Assembly: GCA_028752905.1 (NCBI GenBank)
Contig: JAQNBH010000010.1
Location: 11,248,993 to 11,312,992 of the forward strand
Reading direction: 5' to 3'
From: Cladorhizidae sp. MBARI D1340-BT2
Taxonomy: Eukaryota > Porifera > Demospongiae > Poecilosclerida > Cladorhizidae
Length of the DNA: 64,000 nucleotides
The position numbers and the translations under genes are program-made. Below are positions 1 through 12,566 of this stretch, piece after piece. Each line of letters begins with the position of its first letter. The first letter of the stretch is position 1. The notes beneath the pieces are model-generated. The model saw only the letters and a program-made list of their open reading frames with translations, made no database searches and was not told where the DNA came from.

Positions 1-49
1 CGCTATTTCCACAAAATTCCTTAGCAATGTAAAAGTGTTTGTTTGCTAT

Positions 50-1760
50 TTATGTACATGCAGTATCATCAATGGATTGAGGAGTTTCTGTAGCATTGAT
101 AGACCTCAAGTATGTCTTTCCCAGATGCATTGCTGAAAATAATCTTTCATGGATCGAATTTGTTTCTAGTACAACAATCACAACATGAGTTACATTGATC
201 ACTTCTAAGAAGAGGCTTATTTCATCGGCTGACATGCTGTATATAACAACTTGAATTCCCATGTTTTCTTCAATCTTGTATTATACACGAATGTGGAAAG
301 CTGTGCCTGAAGTAGATCTATGTCAAAATCATCGTTTTAGTGAATACCTCACCACTCTCCTTTGATCACCTTTCAACAAGAGTTGCTCAAGTTTGTTGTA
401 CATTTGATATCTCTCCTGTTCTAATCCTTCATTGCTATGACTTGTTTAACTATCCAGGGCCTCACAATAAAAATAACATGGTATTATTCTTCCAGTGTAA
501 CTGGTGAAGTGCTAGTGATAAATTTTATTATGGTCATCAAATGTATTGGTGCTCTTCATTTCCTTGGCAAATTTGGGTCCTCAATGCCACTAATATCACT
601 TTCCTTAGCTAAGCATATTTTCTTCACATCCCCAAAAATTACAACAATAATTATAAATACACTATAATTAGGAATATAAATATGGAAATATCAATATTTT
701 ACCTGCTGTGTACTAATTTTCATCGAGGAAATACTCTGTCCTTTTGGTAATTCACTCATGCTGGTTTGCTGCAAGGTCTTGCTGAAGTTGTCGATGTGCC
801 ACAGAATATTATGGAAAAACGTAATCAAATGTTTCATTTGACTTGCTTCACTATTAACTTGAGCACTAGCCCCAAAATCTGGATGATCAATCAGTATTGC
901 ATCCAACACTTCTAAAATAACATCATAGTTCTCCAATACTCATCTGGACCATCACTTAGTATTGGTTCCCATACATCTAAAATAGCATCATAATTCTCCA
1001 GTATCCTATGAAAGGTTTCATTTCACACCATCCAATGGGGAGGACATAGTGTATGAAATCTAACTGTGCTGGACAACATATCAGCTCAAAATAATGATTA
1101 AGTTGTGTCCATAGTTGTTTCACTTGTTTGAACGAGTCCACAAGAGCATATTCATAACAATCTGTGTAAAGTGCATGGGGCCCTGCTGTAATATCGGGGA
1201 CTTGACTCTATTTCTACTATCTGTCATGTTACTTACCCCTAGCATGACACTGTTCCCGACATACACAAGTTAAGAGTATGCCATAACAATACATTTTTCA
1301 CAATAGACAAAATAGTCCTAGCTTAATGTCAGGGCATCGATTAATGAAGTCCAATGAAGTCTTCATGGAATACTAGATTAATATTCGCATACATGATGCA
1401 CACAGCCAGCTGTTCATGATCTGATGAATCAACACATAATTATATCAATCATTATCGTAAAATAATCAACAGCTTCACTTCTTTGATCAATTCTCAGAGA
1501 AAAGTTTGCAACAACAATTCAATGACTTCATTTTGAATTTCAAGACTAGTGTACTTATCAGCCTTCTTATTAAGCCACTCAGTAACACCCTGCATTTGAC
1601 ATAGATTAATTAATTATTCCAAAACACCTCAACAAATGTCCAAAATTATGAAGCAATAATTTTTGGTATAAATGGAAAATACCTTCAAATTAGTTGCTTC
1701 ACTTGGCTTTGTTGATAATGGTTGATCATGGCTTCTAAAAGCTTCATCACTGTATGAAAT
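50..1760 (-). pseudogene. hAT-family transposase remnant
   Basis: Decayed transposase read in pieces on the minus strand, N-terminal side at the high coordinates. From right to left: residues like NKKADKYTSLEIQNE near 1500-1600, a stretch resembling the catalytic-core region (VFHEDFIGLH-like) near 1350, DCYEYALVDSFKQVK near 1100-1180, ENYDAILDVWEP near 960-1030, ENYDVILEVLDAIL at 691-936, and finally at 50-262 the C-terminal dimerisation signature with ERLFSAMHLGKTYLRS. The order and the last motif match the DUF4371/hAT C-terminal type of transposase. Many stops and frame changes separate the pieces, so it cannot be active. No terminal repeats were found; the left end may be cut by the window edge. 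Confidence 0.75.
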
Positions 1761-2179
1761 TGCTTTCATTGTTCATGTTTACTGAAAGCAAGTTCTTGTC
1801 TTCCTATGTCATGTACATTCTGAAGAAGCTATGTAGCACACTATAATTACAACTGACTTTAACTGTAACATCTGCTTGTGGAGCGGAAATTGTCTGTGTA
1901 GCTTCTACATGATACTTAGCCAACCTTAAAAAATAGGATAACTATAAGTAACTATGTATCTATGTATAATATAATATCTGACTCACCTGAAGATGGAGCA
2001 TGCATCCTTCCAGAATATATACCCTTTATTGATAAAGGGTGCCTCAATTTGCTGCAGAAGCCTTTCAGTAATAATCTGCCAGTGAGCAATATCAACAAAG
2101 AACTGAATTATTAATCTCCTGGTAGTGGAGCCAAGGCCATTGCCTAAACCAAGCAGCTTAACAATGAACCTTGTCTATC

Positions 2180-3115
2180 CTTTTGTCCAGAAAGACCGCT
2201 AATTCCGAGGCAGGTGAGGGTCTTGTTGAGCAGCTGGAGTTCCTTCGACCATTATTGCTCTGCTACGATCACGAGAGAAAGTCTCTATGTATAAATGTTT
2301 TGCACATGCCCCAATATATATATATAGCAAGGCATTGTGTGGCGAGTGAAGGTACAATAGTTTTCACATTGCTCCAGGTATTGTCCTACTCCAAGCAAAG
2401 CTGCCGACCAAACATAAAATGCTCTCTTTGCTTTTCCCCTTGGATTCCCAGGATTTACATCATGGGTACCTCAAACCTGTCTGCTGTACAATAATTTGAA
2501 GGGAGAAAATCTTGTTGGTGCTTGTGAAACCTTTTGATATGAGAATAGAAGCTAGGCTGGACCCAGTCATTTTCTTCATCCGTAGCTCAGTATTGATTTC
2601 AACGTCTTGTTAAATCTTTCTACCAGCCCATGGCTGTGGATGGTACAGGGTTATACATATTGGATGCACGAGGAGCATTCTGTAGATCTCTGTGAGGAGT
2701 TGTGAGGTAAAGTTCATCCTTTGTCCATTAGTATCTCCTTGAGGATCTCAACTAAATAGAACAATACCACCAATTCCTCTGCAACATGCTCAGCATAGCT
2801 CGATTTCAGAGGTATCGCCTCTGGGTATCTAGTGTAACAAAATCACAAATAACAAGAACATACCAATTTCCTGAACTGCTCCATGGTAGTGGTCCTATGA
2901 TTTCTATAGATATGCATTGAAATGGTTCAGTCATAATGTGTAGGGGAACCAATGGTACCTTATGAGTCCCCTTTAGTGCTGCCTTCTGGCAGAGTTCACA
3001 GAGTTGACTCACCATATCCTTGTAAATTGTACTAATCGAACTGCTGCAGAATTCGGTCTGCTGTTTTGGTCTTTCCCATGTGACCTATCATTGGTATATT
3101 GAGGGGTAACTGCAG
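2180..3115 (-). pseudogene. Ty3/gypsy integrase remnant
   Basis: Minus-strand integrase in pieces. Near 3050-3110 is the zinc-binding region (IPMIGHMGKTKTADRIL-like). At 2806-3015 an open stretch carries LCELCQKAALKG and the core start IEIIGPLPWSSSGNWYVLV, the usual DIVGPLP region with the first catalytic Asp replaced by Glu. Near 2590-2640 lies HGLVERFNKTLKSIL, the end of the core. Near 2400-2500 is a stretch like TRFSPFKLLYSRQV, which follows the core in these elements. Stops and frame changes occur throughout. No LTR or RT was seen next to it, so it is an isolated fragment. Confidence 0.75.
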
Positions 3116-5338
3116 CACTGGACTGTAACATTTCAATAGCAGACAACTACAGAGTTCTACAAGGTCTACTCTGAGCAATGGAGGACAACACCAAATCAGC
3201 TACAAACTCCAACTCAGAGCTTCTGTAACAGCGGGATTTTTGAACACTTATTCTAAATTAATTTAAAAAATAATAACTTTCTAAAAACAACAACAACAAC
3301 AAAATAATGACAGTAGTAATAATAATGGTTGAGTTCAGGAGTCCAGTTGGGCGAATCATTGAGACTTGCCTCTGCCAACAGAGATGGTGGGTATTTTCAA
3401 GTAAGTGATTTATGGAGTTGTCAGCCAAGACGATTTCAATGTACAGATATTTAATCTATACCTGACCAAGCTATAGCTCTAGAAAATGTTCTGCCATTTA
3501 TAACTGACATGAAGATGGGGAGGGAAGAACTTGTGAAGTTTAACATGGTGTCTTCACACCTACTAGCAAGGAGAAGAGAGGACTTTACAAACATCTAGTG
3601 GACTTGATTGCTGTGATAAAAAATCTCCCCTAATCTTCTACAGGTATGGCTGAGATGCATGTTATTTTTGCTGGCGTAAGTGGGAGTATTGTCATGACTA
3701 CTACACCAAGGTAGTTAAAATTATCCTCGTCTGATATGAAAGACCATTGGACAATTTAGCTTGACGCCTCTCTCAAGTTTATTTTGACATCACCAATTTC
3801 ATTTTATTTTCCATCAGTCCTCGTGACCTCAGGAAGGGGAGGGTGCGAGTAAGTTGAAAGTGTATGGGTGGGCAGTGCCAAAAAGGCCATCATTTCAATC
3901 TATCAATAGGAAAACCCTGTCAAAGGCAATCAAGACCTTGCACACAGAATATTGCAAGGAAAAGTGGTTTAACATCTGGACCCTCTTGCAGTCAGAGGAA
4001 ATACAAAGACCTTGTTCTTTGGAGGAGGAAGACAGCAGGCTTTAATTGTCCGATACTCGACCGACTCCATTGTACATGAAGCACTTGGTCAGTGCAAAAT
4101 ATGATCTATGTGGTCACAATCTTCCAACATCATTGTAAATGGTTGCTCATTGCCTTAGATATGGTCAAGATAGAAGCTAATCTGAAGCCTAAAACTCCTA
4201 TTAGGAGAGTATGACAAGATTTGTGGCAACAGAGCAAGGGGAAAACCCTCATGCTACCATCCCTCCAGAGCTACTGAACCACTTGCCTTGTTTGCTCTAG
4301 TGCATCAAGGGTCTCAATAGACAGATTGACCAGTAGTCTAGGCAAGGGCTTAATAATATACAGGACATGAATACAACTCTGAGTGTCATAGATAGAGTTG
4401 ATGATTGTGTAGTTCCATGCTAGTTCTCTCCTAGCTATAAAAATTAATAGGTGACCATGGATGCCTCATCAAGAAGCCTTCTAAGTTCATTTTGATGCAA
4501 AATGAAAGCTTCTCCACTGCCAATGTTGAGCTTGGTAGTGAGGGACCTAGAGCACCAATCTCCATTGTGCAGCAAACTAGTTGGATGACTCGGTACTACT
4601 TAAAATCATCTACACTAATATTATATGGCCTGTATATATACTTAAAAGGTACACTTTAGCTTTAAAAATGAGATGATAAATATTGCTGGAATCTCATTTG
4701 GTTTGTGGAGTTCTCTCCTGCACCACGTAGACAACATCAAATTTTTGTTTCTACTATTATCAGATGTTATTGTTGTTGTTGCTAATGACTTGTGCTGTAA
4801 TAAACACTAACATTTACATATGACAAATATTAAGATAATTGAAAAAATGTCATGTGCACAAAATATTATATGGTTAGAAGTTTGTCTTATAAATGGTAAA
4901 GGGTCACCTAACTTGTTGTGGTCTTGTGCTGCCGTCTTGTTTCTTTTCCTTATTAAGTTAATGCAAACAACTGGTGCACGATGATAAAGCATGGCCTCTA
5001 TACATGACTATATGGGGATAGTAGGGGCAAAAACAACTTTTTTAATTTTCTATGCTCAGGTTGTGTGTATATTTAACTCTAGTAAGAATTCCAAGCTAGT
5101 GAAGACTTCTATCTGAAGTTATTAATCATGTACTTATGCTACTTTCCATTATATTTTACTTCACATTTCACTTCACCCCTATGATGTTTTCCTCCCTCTT
5201 TAGTCGAGTGGGACGCTAACTCTAACTACCTTTTAAGTTTTTTATATACTAAAATGTGCCTCTTTTAAATCTCTACCCAACCAGAATTAAAAAAACAGAG
5301 AGAGAACATACTTGTGGGGTGAGGGGGCCATGCATTCC
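3116..5338. other. unassigned region
   Basis: No gene could be supported over this stretch. Two overlapping short plus-strand frames at 3854-4079 share the same DNA and neither resembles a family I recognise. The base composition is ordinary for the window apart from a short AAC-rich run near 3285-3305. Confidence 0.4.
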
Positions 5339-5753
5339 CAGGCCCATACCCAGACTTCCGAAAAGGGGGGTTCCATTACTGGTGTTTCCTTAAATTTACT
5401 GTATAGCCTGCCTCGTATCAGGATTTTGTATGCTACATTATGTTTTCTGACCCCAACTCTATTGAAGAAGATACGTTTCGGTTACAGAACACCCAGTATC
5501 CCAAGGGGTCCATAACTCTGAGGTCCGACTTTGATAAGATATTATGTTATTATCAAAAAATATATATTATTTTGTTAATTTATTAATAAGATAAACTATA
5601 AATTATATACTTAATTAACAAAAAATATACATATTACTATAGATATATACAACAAAGTACTTCAGTATTGATGGAGTCTGCCACAAACATAAAATTAGAA
5701 ATAAGTTAATTAAAATTGAAATACTATAATAATTAAATTAAAAATTAAGTAAT

Positions 5754-6036
<283 letters not shown>

Positions 6037-6539
6037 CAAAACGAAAGATGGCCAGTCTCACAACTATATAATTATATATTTTCTTTCTTTCCTTCTATAT
6101 ATTAATATACAAATAAATTGATCTTGTTCAATATAAATGCATGTAAACAATTATAATGTAGTCGGTTCATATATATGATGTGTATTAAAAACTGTCAATT
6201 GCAAAACATTGGAAAGACAATCATCATCATGAAGTTCAGGATGAAAGGCAGCAGCTCAGGTACAGGAGCCTCAGGCAAAATGGCTCAATATAGAGTTTAA
6301 TTATATAGATTATGGAATAGCTATGTGGGTAATCTGTGATCAATCCAGAAATACACTGCTCAAATGCAACCGCCTTGGGTGCAGCCTGGAAAAAAGATCC
6401 ACAACCTGATCTAGATCAATGTGATGCTGGTAATGTATATGCATCAATGCCGGAGATGTTATCGATCTTCGGTCATACTACATCTCATAAAATTACGTAA
6501 TCTGCATACAGTACTAGCATTTCGTTCACATTCACAGGA

Positions 6540-6990
6540 AGAGACGGGTATGGTGCAAGCAATCTTCAATAAGGTGTATATCGATTTTCAGCATGCGAGG
6601 TATATGCTCACCTGGATGCTGACGAACAACAGGATTATGATGCAGTGAAAGCATCTCTGTTTCAGCATTTTAGAGTCACTCAGGAGTCGTACTGTCCGAA
6701 CATGGACAATCTTAAGAGAAAGTCTGAAGAGTCATGGATGACATGTGGGAAGTGATACCTTCACCTCACGTTGAAGTGGACATATATACAACATTGGGGA
6801 ACAAAAGTTGATCACACTCTTTCAGGGCAGTATATAGCACAAGTACTGGGCCTTTCTGAAGCAGGCACGCAGACAAAACTTTGTTTCCAACGGCCAAGTC
6901 CTTGGTCAAAAAGCTCAGGTGATGGCAATAAACATCAACACTATCATAAAAATTTACATTTTGGATAATGGAGTCTCTAAGTCACATATT
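6540..6990 (+). pseudogene. retroelement gag (SCAN-like) remnant
   Basis: Plus-strand frames read AHLDADEQQDYDAVKASLF, then QHFRVTQESYC and LKRKSEESWMTCGK, then after frame changes SEAGT and FVSNGQVLGQKAQ. The pattern 'D-Y-x-x-V-K-x-x-L-F-x-x-x-x-x-T-x-E-x-Y' followed by a basic ESW segment is typical of the helical capsid/SCAN-like part of Ty3 gag. No flanking zinc knuckle or protease was seen. It lies inside the candidate TIR element, so it was either captured or inserted there. Confidence 0.5.
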
Positions 6991-7470
6991 GAATACGCAG
7001 CGTCTTCCTGCCTAACGGGGTTCTGTCCTGGTTCACTCCACTCTTCTTCGACTTCTACCACCCTTTTGAAATATTTCAGAAGCCCGCTAGGGTTGCCAAA
7101 CGGTAACTTTCTCTTGCTCGCAGAAAAACAGACGTACCTTACCAGCTTTTCTGCAATTTTTTAATTTATTTTTAATTTTTTAATTTTTTAAATGTTTTTA
7201 AAATTTATTTATTTTATTATTTTTTTATTTAAAGGGGGGTTCTATCGAACCCCTCGAACCCCCCCTGCGTACGGGCCTGATTCCCCTGATAAAGAAATTC
7301 TCTGTACTGAATCTTGAGTTCAGTGAAGCAAGCAAAATTCAGGGCCATAGGCACTCTGTGTGTTAGGGATATGTACAGCTATTTGTGGCATCCCTACTTA
7401 GGTACATGGAGTTTCAAGTGAGTTAGCTACACAAAGTTACACTACAGTTGAGTTATTTAACCCTCTCACT

Positions 7471-7546
7471 GGCATAAGCGACAGCCGCGAAAACTAACCG
7501 CGACGAAAAAATTCGAAAAATTAACCGTTCGCGGCTCGAGTATGCC
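7471..7546. repeat. short CG-rich foldback
   Basis: Arms GGCATAAGCGACAGCCGCGA (7471-7490) and the reverse of CGCGGCTCGAGTATGCC (7530-7546) are imperfect inverted repeats around a core with CGCGACGAAAAAATTCG. It is much richer in CpG than its surroundings and sits just before the RT-REL coding remnant. It may be a miniature inverted-repeat element or a structured leader of the retroelement. Confidence 0.5.
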
Positions 7547-7569
7547 TAGAGTATTCAAGTCAAGAAATA

Positions 7570-10438
7570 CCACATTTGATGCTACCAGAGTTCCCACCTA
7601 CCAGTTCACCAATATTCTCATGGGGAAAAGTAAGTGGGCCAGAATTCGTTACATTACTTAATTCAGTATATACAGAAGTGGTACACTGGAGGCACAACTA
7701 CTTCTCAGTTCCTTTTGGCAAAGTTGGAAGAGAATTTGTGAGTGAGTTATCGCGACTGTATCTGGCCTATGGGTCAGCCTCTACTCTAGAGACTGTAGCC
7801 CTTAAGGCCACCATTGTGTTCCCCATATTGCTTCTCCAGAAACCAAGTAAGAAATCAAAGACAAAGGAACATATGAAATGCATAGAGAAGAGGTTAACAA
7901 GCTGGTTTAATGGTGACCTGGAAGAGTTGGTAACGGAAGGAAGAGCCCTGCAATGGAGGCTACCAAAACAAGGATCACCCAAGGACAATAACACTGGCTC
8001 GTTCCTTTGCCAACTTGATGTTTTTGGGGAAGTGCAAGGCCGCGATGGACCTGCTATCAAAGGCAGATAACGGCGGCCTGAATGATCCAGCCGACCCCAA
8101 CAACCCATCCTCACACACAATCAGGGAAGAACTAATCAATAAACATCCTCCAGCCCAACCAGCCCACCACAACTGTATTCTCCACGACGAACCACAAAAT
8201 CCGCACCCTATTATATTTGACTCCCTTGATGCCAATGCTATCCGCTCGGCTGCTCTACAGATGAAAGGAGCAGCTGGCCTCTCAGGCCTGGATGTGCATG
8301 GAGACGCTTATGTACCAGCCACAAGGGAGCTTCAGGAGATCTCTGTGCATCCCTTGCCTCGGTCGCCAGAAGGATCTGCTCCATGTATGTTGACCCATCA
8401 TCGATCTCCCCTCTTCTCGCATGTCGACTCATAGCCCTCGACAAGCACCCCGGAGTGCGTCCCATCGGCATCGGGGACATCGCTCGCCGAATCATTGCAA
8501 AAGCAGTCTTATCAATTACAGTTCCAGATATTCAAGATGCATCATGTTGCCTTCAGATGAGTGGTGGTCAAATATCAGGCATTGAGGCAGCTGTCAATGC
8601 AACAAGATCTAGCTTCGAATCTGTGGAGTGTGAGGCAGTGCTACTTGTAGATGCGACAAACGCTTTCAATTCTCTGAATCGACAGGTGGCACTACACAAC
8701 ATCAGAAGTCTCTGCCCTCCTATAGCCACCATCCTCATCAACTCATATAGAACCTCCATCGAGCTATTTGTGGATGGGGATGTCATTCCATTACAGGAGG
8801 GCACAACACAGGGAGACCCGCTCGCCATGGCCATGTATGGCTTGGCAACCATACCACTCATTAGAAGGCTAGATGGGATCTGCAGGCAGATATGGTATGC
8901 TGATGACTCCGCCGCCACTGGGACTGTCACACAGCTACGTGATTGGTGGGACAGACTAGCTGCAGTGGGTCCATCCTTTGGCTACTTCCCCAACCCAACC
9001 AAGACCTGGCTGGTGGCTAAGAATGGGCACCTTGAGGAAGCCTCCAAGATCTTTGCCGGCTCGGGAGTCAGTGTCACATCCAGAGGAAGGCCATACCTTG
9101 GTGCAGCTATTGGCTCCCAAGAGTTTGTTAAGGAGTATGTGAATTCCAAGGTTAAGACATGGACATCCAACATTACTCTCCTCAGCGAGATCGCAAAGAC
9201 GCAACCTCATGCAGCATTTTCAGCTCTGACGCATGGCCTCCTCAGCAAATGGACTTATCTTAGCCGTGTCATACCCAACATTAGTGACCTGCTTGTTCCT
9301 TTGGACAATGCGCTAAGAACAGAGCTACTCCCTGCCCTCACCGGACGGCCCCCTCCAAATGACTTAGAGTGTGCTCTCTTTGCCCTACCTAAACGACTTG
9401 GAGGGCTAGGCATACGAATACCATCCAAGAATGCCGACAGAGAACAGCTTGCATCCCAACTAGTGACCTCAATCCTGAAAGATCATATCCTAGACCAATG
9501 TAGAGAATACGGCAATGACATCATCAAGGTTCAACTGAAAAACAAGGCCATCATCAGCAAGCAGAACAAAGAAAGGAGCAAAGAGGAAGCCGATCAACTC
9601 CACATACAACTGCCAGCTTCACTGCAGAAGGCCATGGAATTGGCTCAGGAAAAGGGTGCCTCCATCTGGCTCACTGCCTTACCCCTCACTGAGCACGGGT
9701 TTACACTTCACAAGTCCGCCGTTCATGACGCTCTAGCTCTGAGATATGGTTGGACACCATCCAAACTGCCTTCCAAATGTGATTGCGGCAACAGCTTCAC
9801 CGTTGAACATGCACTCTCCTGCGCAAAGGGAGGTTTCCCATCGCTCCGACATAACGAAATCCGAGACATCACTGCCGCCCTACTTACTGAGGTGTGCACT
9901 GAGCAGTGATGTGCGTATCGAACCAGATCTGCAGCCAGTGACATCCAACCAGCTCAACGGTGCCTCAGCAAATTCTCAATATGGTGCAAGGCTAGATGTG
10001 TCTGCAAACGGAGTGTGGGGTGGTAGATACGAGAAGTCATTCTACGATGTGAGAGTGTTCAACCCCTTCGCTCACTACAATAATAATCAGGCTCTAGCCG
10101 CAACATACAGGAAGCAGGAGCGTGAGAAGAAGAGGGCGTATGAGCAGCGGATACGCGAAGTTGAGCACTCTTCCTTCACCCCCCTTGTTCTCTCTGCTAC
10201 AGGAGGCATGGGCATTGAAGCCACTAATTTTTGCAAACGCCTGGCCGTCATGCTAGCCCAGAAATGGGACTCCCCCTACAGCAAGACCCTATGCTGGCTG
10301 CGATGTCGCCTGAACTCCTCCCTACTCCGCTCCTCCATCCAAGCTATCAGAGGAGCAAGATCCTCTAAAGGTCACGCCGCTAAGCCACCTGCTTCTGTGG
10401 ATCTCGTCGCATCAGAATCTTACATTTCTGATAAGTGA
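7570..10438 (+). pseudogene. RT with zinc knuckle and REL-type endonuclease, frameshifted
   Basis: Coding remnant of an RT element, about 950 residues in all. The N-terminal region (7576-8000, frame 1) holds TEVVHWRHNYF and VPFGKVGREFV. The frame then moves to frame 2 between about 7960 and 7995 (NLMFLGKCKAAMDLL) and returns to frame 1 near 8295 (a WRRLCTSHKGASGD-like stretch continuing through MYVDPSSISPLLACRLIALD). RT motifs: A is VLLVDATNAFNSLN, B is EGTTQGDPLAMAMY, C is WYADDSA. A C-x-C-x7-H-x3-C knuckle ends near 9825. Near 9900 a third shift leads to frame 2, with RLDVSANGVWGG and SFYDVRVFNPFAHY, which look like the core of a PD-(D/E)xK nuclease. The catalytic YADD is kept, but three frameshifts argue that the copy is dead. 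RT placed before REL recalls R2/R4-type non-LTR elements; exact clade is not determined. Confidence 0.85.
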
Positions 10439-10640
10439 TTATTTCATCTGTGAGACAATTATATCATCCCATATTTCCACCCCCCTATATATATATATTA
10501 ATTTTTTAAAAAATTAAAAATAAATAAAATAAAAACTTTAGCAAAAAAATAAATAATAATAAATGCCCCATGCCTCTAATTTCCCCGTTTAAGTAATTAA
10601 ATGTGTCAGCAAACATCACTTCCGGTTCATTCCCGGTCTC
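10439..10640. other. AT-rich tail after the RT element
   Basis: After the stop codon the sequence becomes a TA run and then A/T-rich, with short AATAA and AAATA repeats, to about 10562. This is plausibly the 3' end of the element. No target duplication could be fixed. Confidence 0.4.
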
Positions 10641-10649
10641 GAAGAAGAA

Positions 10650-10835
10650 ATGGCCACCCGAGACGAAGTTTTAGACTTCCTATTTGAGGATGACTTCGGC
10701 CTGTCCGAGATTGACGTTAGTGAAGAAGAGGAAGAAGGTGCCTGTGCTTACCTGGGAAGTGGCGTAGTTGACGGTGATGCTATGGCAGACAGAAGCTGTT
10801 GGCACCAGACCACGAAGCAAGTTTTCAAAGTATAG
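10650..10835 (+). CDS. short acidic ORF, possible first exon
   Basis: Sixty-one codons from an ATG in good context (AAGAAATGGCC). The product starts MATRDEVLDFLFEDDFGLSE and is strongly acidic up to about residue 30 (EEEEEG). I do not recognise it. Acidic N-termini of this look occur in some transposase-derived genes, but that is only an impression. No downstream exon could be identified, although CCCCCAAG followed by GTACGA near 10898 could serve as a splice donor in another frame. It may equally be a remnant. Confidence 0.25.
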   Translation: MATRDEVLDFLFEDDFGLSEIDVSEEEEEGACAYLGSGVVDGDAMADRSCWHQTTKQVFKV

Positions 10836-11228
10836 GTCGCCCTATTCTGCCAAGCGAAGCTTCAGAAGATAGGTGATCATGAAGACTTCCCCCAAGGTAC
10901 GAATAGATAAGAGTTGTAAAGTAAGGCCTAGTAACTAGCATAATAATAACTATTTTTCCTGGGAAGCTATATAGTTTCACTCATGGACCTGGAGGAGGAT
11001 GAGGCTGAGGAGAAGACGGGAGGAGGAGAGGTTATTATTTATATATTTTTTAATATTTTTATAATGCAGCACTATGTGTTTCTCTGAGTTATGCTGAACA
11101 TGCAGACCTTCACAGTGCCAAGCATTGTCCTTTTATTTTTATCTATAATTTAGCATTGTGAAGGTATGTTATGCACACTTTGCACATACTTTTCAGAACT
11201 ATGGGCCCTAGCCCTTACTTCCTCTTTG

Positions 11229-11525
11229 TTATAATGATATTCACATCTTTGTGGTTTGTTATAATTGACCAAAAATTGTTGTTGACAAAAAACAGTTGTT
11301 GTTGACCAAAAGTTGACTAACTAATATTGCTGATTTCATGTGTATGAAACCGAGCTGTAATAGCCCTTTTAAAACTTATAATGATATTCACATCTTTGTG
11401 GTTTGTTATAATCAACCCAATTTTTTTTGGTTGACAAACACTTGTTGTTGACAAACAGTTGACCAGCTAACATTGCTGGTTTTATGTGTAATATGAAATT
11501 GAGATGATATAAACCCTTTTATTTT
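11229..11525. repeat. ~150-bp direct tandem duplication
   Basis: Copy 1 at about 11229-11372 and copy 2 at about 11378-11525 share TTCACATCTTTGTGGTTTG, a GTTGACAAA block and a GCTAACATTGCTGGTTT-like block. The copies have diverged by substitutions and small indels. A third start is at about 11540. Confidence 0.7.
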
Positions 11526-12536
11526 ACTTCCTGTCTATTATAACAATATTCACATTTCTGTGGTTTGTTGCTAAGCAACTAAAATTTACCATAACGTCCC
11601 TTCATGCATCAGCTATCACCTGATATATAGTTGTTGAGTACTTCTCTTCATATGGTCCTCTATAAAAAAAAATATGTCAATTTTTGTAAAAAGACCTCCG
11701 TAAATCTGCCAGTGAAAGGATTAAAGTGCCATAGTATATGTTCCGATTCACTAACAAACACATTAGCCATCAATTTTATTCCATAAGTCAGTATGATCTT
11801 AATATGGCTACATGCAAGATCGTAAGGTTGCTCAGTCTTCTTTGTCATGCAGCTATGGAGGTAGGTTTTCATCCTACATGTTGGGACCCACCATAGTTCA
11901 AATATGAAAAGCCTAAATAGCATTAAGAACGCATGAGCTGGATGGAATTGTGGGAGCTGGAATATTCTTGGAGGAGTGTGAAAGGGTGGGCACTGTGGGG
12001 AAGGTGGCTTTGTTACTTGGGAAGGAGGTGCATGTAACCAGGTGATGATGGAAGTGCGTGGATGCATTTTATAGTTTATAGAGAAGTGTAGGAAGGGAAT
12101 AATTTATGCCCCCCCTCCCCCTTTCCCCCCCTCCGCTCCCGAACTCCACCTCTACCAAAACCACTCATTTAACATAGTTAAGAGAAAGAGATCAATAAAT
12201 ATTTTCCAGGTTAGAAACAATGCTGAAGCTTCATTATGACTTAGCTAACTAATTCCTCAGCATACATATGAATTTTTATCACAAGATTCATAAGCTCTAA
12301 ACTTGACAAGGTAAAGCACACTTCCTCTAGCACAGCCTCTTGTTGCTGCTGGCAGTGAGTAGAACTAAATTATGGTCCCACACCAAAGGCAATCTTCACC
12401 TGACTTGTATGTCTCCTGACATGTTGGCACTAGGTCAGGTGCAGTAGGAATGCAAGCAATATATTGTTCTCAATAAATTCTTGATATTTATTCTAGCAAT
12501 CACCAGGATTTTTTTAATTTCTTAATAAATCTACTC

Positions 12537-12566
12537 CTGATGAAAGCTAGAGAATCTAGCCGAAAC
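12537..12566 (+). ncRNA. candidate hammerhead-ribozyme core
   Basis: CTGATGA at 12537-12543 is followed by GCTAGA (12546-12551), a GAA loop and the complementary TCTAGC (12555-12560), then CGAAAC. This is the order of the hammerhead catalytic core: CUGAUGA, stem II, GAAA. The junction has two A residues opposite a single C instead of the canonical G-C pair, and I could not convincingly assign stems I and III, so activity is doubtful. Hammerheads are known from the ends of Penelope-like elements, and pieces of such elements occur elsewhere in this window. Confidence 0.35.

Noticed and set aside
3854..4079. Two overlapping plus-strand frames of 63 and 71 codons
   Set aside because: No recognisable motif, and they overlap in different frames.
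8238..9210. Minus-strand frames of 60-120 codons opposite the RT domain
   Set aside because: They are shadows of the plus-strand RT, which has all the recognisable motifs.
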